From NCBI RefSeq assembly GCF_014635665.1, contig NZ_BMDG01000003.1, forward strand, positions 364,985 to 428,984: a stretch of 64,000 nt of DNA. Direction: 5' to 3'. The stretch's first letter is position 1. Each line of letters begins with the position of its first letter. This DNA comes from Isoptericola cucumis. GTDB lineage: Bacteria > Actinomycetota > Actinomycetes > Actinomycetales > Cellulomonadaceae. A program made the translations under genes and the position numbers. A model generated the notes under the pieces. It was not told where the DNA came from and ran no database searches. It saw only the letters and a program-made list of their open reading frames with translations. Shown here one piece after another: positions 61,832-64,000 of this stretch.

Positions 61832-62659
61832 TCAGGAGATGACGACCTCGAGGGTGCGGGGGCCGCGGCGGGTGGCGGCGTCGTGCAGCGTGGCCTCGAG
61901 CATGCGGTAGCTCAGGCCCGATCCGACCTCGGTGCCGATCACCTGGCCGTCGAGCTCGCGCGCGGCGTCGAGCAGCTCCTCGCCCGTGCGCGGCGGGGCG
62001 GCCGGGCGCCGCAGCAGGTGGCCGGCCAGCACCCCGCGGGTGTGCTTGGCGTTGTGCGAGACGACGGCGCGCCGGCCGGCGGTCTCGCGCACGACGCGCA
62101 CGGTGACCCAGTCGGCGGCGGCCGTGTCGGGCTTCCAGGCGGCCAGGTACGCGACCGAGCGGCAGTCGACGACGACGTCGCCGGCGGCCCGACCGTCGAG
62201 CGCCGCCGCCAGGTGCGGGCGCCACGCGGTAGCGAGCTTGCCGACGCCGGGCAGGTCGACGGCCATCGACAGGCGGTAGGCGGGGATGCGGTCGTCCGGG
62301 GCGACGACGCCCCACAGGCCCGAGAAGACGCGCACGTCCTCGGCGGCGCGGCGGGCGGCGTCACCGGTGAGGTCGGCGAGGCCCGCCGCCGCGTACAGCA
62401 CACCGGTGTAGACCTGCGCGGCGGGTGCGGCCGGGGCGGACTTGAGGTCGGCGTTGCGCTCGACCTCGGGGCCGAGCGACGCGCCGACCCCGAGCACCGT
62501 GGTCGCGTCGGGGCGGGTGCTGACCGCCGCGAGCGCCTCGGCCACGGCGCCCCGCTGCGCCGTCAGGTGCGCGGCGCCCGTGAGGCGGGCGAGGTCGACG
62601 GGGGCCGCGCCGTCGGGCGCGGGCGTCTTGCCCTCGGAGGGCGGCAGGCAGATCAGCAC
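61832..62659 (-). CDS. yaaA: YaaA-family peroxide stress protein
   Basis: 275 residues. 'LICLPPSEGKTPAPDGAAPV' at the N-terminus, 'YTGVLYAAAGL', 'IPAYRLSMAVDLPGVGKLAT' and 'VVSHNAKHTRGVLAG' match DUF328/YaaA, which in E. coli lowers free iron during peroxide stress. GTG start with TAGGGT 6 nt upstream. Confidence 0.93.
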   Translation of the reverse strand: MLICLPPSEGKTPAPDGAAPVDLARLTGAAHLTAQRGAVAEALAAVSTRPDATTVLGVGASLGPEVERNADLKSAPAAPAAQVYTGVLYAAAGLADLTGDAARRAAEDVRVFSGLWGVVAPDDRIPAYRLSMAVDLPGVGKLATAWRPHLAAALDGRAAGDVVVDCRSVAYLAAWKPDTAAADWVTVRVVRETAGRRAVVSHNAKHTRGVLAGHLLRRPAAPPRTGEELLDAARELDGQVIGTEVGSGLSYRMLEATLHDAATRRGPRTLEVVIS

Positions 62660-62665
62660 CCCGAC

Positions 62666-62671
62666 ACCCTA
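62666..62671 (-). promoter_or_regulatory. -10 element of yaaA (leaderless start)
   Basis: TAGGGT on the reverse strand, 6 nt before GTG 62659. Confidence 0.5.
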
Positions 62672-62724
62672 CGGCGGCGTTCTCGGCTGCCGGACAGGCC
62701 GGTGACAGTGGCGTCGGTCACCGC

Positions 62725-62730
62725 TAGCGT
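62725..62730 (+). promoter_or_regulatory. -10 element of the tautomerase-like gene
   Basis: TAGCGT, 8 nt before ATG 62739. Confidence 0.45.
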
Positions 62731-62738
62731 CGTCGCGC

Positions 62739-63122
62739 ATGGTCCAGGTGAAGGTCTACGGCAACCGTCGGGTCTGGGGCGAGCGTCGGTCCGAGGTGTC
62801 CGACGCGCTGCACGCGGCGCTGGTCGGGGCCTGGCGGATCCCTGACGACAAGCGGTTCCACCGCTTCCTGCTGCTGGAGGACGGCGACCTCGTCGCGCCG
62901 CGGTCGGAGAGCTACCTGATGATCGAGGTCGTGGCGTTCGCCGGGCGGTCGCGGGAGGCGAAGCGCGAGCTGGTCCGGCGGATGTACGACGACGTCGCGC
63001 CGGCCCTCGGCCTGGCCGCCGACGACCTGGAGCTGGTCGTCATCGAGTCGCCCGCCGAGAGCTGGGGCATCCGTGGCCGGTCCGGCGACGAGCTGACCTT
63101 GAGCTACGCCGTCGACGTCTGA
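62739..63122 (+). CDS. Tautomerase-like protein lacking the N-terminal proline
   Basis: 127 residues. 'GERRSEVSDALHAALVGAWR', 'DDKRFHRFLLLEDGDLVAPR', 'LMIEVVAFAGRSREAKRELV', 'VVIESPAESWGIRG' match the tautomerase_2/MIF-like fold. Enzymes of the superfamily use Pro2 (Pro1 after Met removal) as the catalytic base; here position 2 is Val. It may be a non-canonical member or bind rather than catalyse. Confidence 0.85.
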   Translation: MVQVKVYGNRRVWGERRSEVSDALHAALVGAWRIPDDKRFHRFLLLEDGDLVAPRSESYLMIEVVAFAGRSREAKRELVRRMYDDVAPALGLAADDLELVVIESPAESWGIRGRSGDELTLSYAVDV

Positions 63123-63155
63123 CGGCGGACGGTCCGCCGGACGGCGTCCGGCCGA

Positions 63156-63161
63156 TAGACT
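63156..63161 (+). promoter_or_regulatory. -10 element of rnpB
   Basis: TAGACT, 7 nt before the predicted 5' end of RNase P RNA. Confidence 0.6.
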
Positions 63162-63168
63162 GTGCGGC

Positions 63169-63571
63169 GCGGACGAGTCGGTCGGGCGGTCGCGTCACCG
63201 GGCAACCGGTGCCGAGGAACGTCCGGGCTCCGAAGGGCAAGGTGGTGGCTAACAGCCACCCGGGGTGACCCGCGGGAAAGTGCCACAGAGAACAGACCGC
63301 CGTCGCCGGGAGACCGGTGGCGGTGAGGGTGAAACGGTGGTGTAAGAGACCACCAGCGCGGCCGGTGACGGTCGCGGCTCGGTAAACCCCACCTGGAGCA
63401 AGGTCAGACAGACTGTGTTGGAGGGCGGCCCGCCCGATTCTCTGCGGAGAAGCGCAGTCGGGTAGACCGCTCGAGCCCTGCGGCAACGCAGGGCCTAGAT
63501 GGATGACCGTCGCCCGTGCCGGGGCAACCGGGCGCGGGAACAGAACCCGGCGTACAGACCGGCTCGTCCGC
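63169..63571 (+). ncRNA. rnpB: RNase P RNA (class A)
   Basis: About 403 nt. P1 is formed by GCGGACGAGTC (63169-63179) and GGCTCGTCCGC (63561-63571). The core contains 'GAGGAACGTCCGGGCTCC' (P4 5' side), 'AGGGTGAAACGGTGGTGTAA', 'AAACCCCACCTGGAGCAAG', 'TAGATGGATGACCGTC' and 'ACAGAACCCGGCGTACAGAC' (P4 3' side), which are the universal CR-I to CR-V elements. It processes the 5' ends of tRNAs together with RnpA, which is not in the window. The ends are set by the P1 pairing and may be off by a few nt. Confidence 0.93.
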
Positions 63572-64000
63572 TCCACACGGTCTGACCTGCGGCTTTATGG
63601 TGCGCAGGGTGGCCCAGTCCGCGGAGTGTCCGCAAGAATTTCTGCTGGGACTTCCAGAGCGTCGTCGTCGGATCAGGTTTGTCTCCGGGGGTGAGAATCA
63701 CTCCACGTAGGCCCAGTCGCGGACCGCGGTGCGGTTCGCCTCCAACTCCCCCAGGCCCCCCTCGTGCTCTGCGCCTCGCTCAGCGAGGCGACTCCGCCGG
63801 CCAGCGACCCGCCCCGAGCTGGCACACGACGCCGACGCTGCCCCTCCCGTGGGAGGTAGATGTGGGCGAGTCCGACTTCCCTGCGTGGCAGGGCGTCGGC
63901 TGTTCCAGTGGCGGTCGTCTCACGGACGGCAAAGCGGCTCATCCGATCTGAGGGTGTAGCAGCGGTGCCGTGACCGGGTCGGGAGATGGGTCGAGGTCCC
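63572..64000. other. 429-nt region downstream of rnpB, no confident gene
   Basis: Several short open frames occur on both strands, but none has a family signature or a clear start. On the reverse strand a frame that ends at 63698 spells 'LEANRTAVRDWAYVE' before its stop; it resembles a real C-terminus but is not open far enough, with the right composition, to call. It could be the tail of a degraded gene. No tRNA or repeat is seen. Confidence 0.4.

Noticed and set aside
63673..63942. 89-residue reverse-strand frame downstream of rnpB
   Set aside because: No start signal, no family signature and Arg/Gly/Ser-rich composition typical of non-coding G+C-rich DNA.

Overview
The window is about 74-75% G+C and carries typical actinobacterial genes: a FasR-type regulator with fabD-fabH-acpP-fabF, DUF3145, DUF3052 next to an AhpE-type peroxiredoxin, a homodimeric-type aceE, FtsK-free housekeeping blocks, and a class A RNase P RNA. 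It is therefore an actinomycete chromosome. The maltodextrin and chitin/hexosamine enzymes, and a GerW-like protein in an otherwise non-sporulation context, would fit a Micrococcales member such as Cellulomonadaceae or Promicromonosporaceae, but this placement is an inference. I see no integrase, transposase, CRISPR array or prophage; the region reads as ordinary chromosome with accessory catabolic clusters.

Layout. 0-4.6 kb: a lysine-degradation operon (FAD amine oxidase, HglS-type 2-oxoadipate dioxygenase/decarboxylase, ALDH7-type semialdehyde dehydrogenase) divergent from a truncated LysR regulator. 4.8-8.4 kb: an ABC-2 exporter coupled to a DesK/DesR-like two-component system, with inverted repeats in its promoter. 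8.4-10.6 kb: EamA permease and DusB. 10.6-20.2 kb: a maltose/maltodextrin locus (alpha-glucosidase, LacI regulator, MalE-MalF-MalG, neopullulanase) with a GerW-like gene inside it. 20.2-26.5 kb: PAP2 phosphatase, dgt, GrpB protein, VOC protein with divergent AraC regulator, dnaG. 26.6-33.1 kb: accessory genes (deaminase, TetR/monooxygenase pair with a 30-bp palindrome, MFS exporter, DUF6153/DUF305 pair, nucleoside hydrolase). 33.2-36.9 kb: two tRNAs, DUF488, acyltransferase, peptide deformylase, DUF3145. 36.9-42.7 kb: fatty-acid synthase cluster and its regulator. 42.8-47.0 kb: aceE, DUF3052, ahpE, tRNA-Val. 47.5-53.2 kb: transmembrane Ser/Thr kinase with a 30-bp minisatellite, GNAT, a 1039-residue secreted GH20 enzyme. 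53.3-59.4 kb: flavin disulfide reductase, APH-like kinase, a second family-A DNA polymerase, SulP transporter under an ArsR regulator. 59.4-63.6 kb: Nif3, zinc-ribbon, histidine phosphatase, YaaA, tautomerase-like protein and rnpB.

How they work together. The lysine operon would convert a cyclic or primary amine intermediate to aminoadipate semialdehyde, oxidise it to aminoadipate and later turn 2-oxoadipate into 2-hydroxyglutarate. The maltodextrin locus imports and hydrolyses alpha-glucans; no MalK ATPase is present, so a shared ATPase elsewhere is expected. aceE supplies acetyl-CoA near the fatty-acid genes that use it.

A recurrent signal is a TANNNT hexamer 6-8 nt before many ATG/GTG starts without a Shine-Dalgarno, which suggests that a large share of these genes are transcribed as leaderless mRNAs. 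The same hexamer sits 7 nt before the predicted 5' end of rnpB, which supports reading it as a -10 element.
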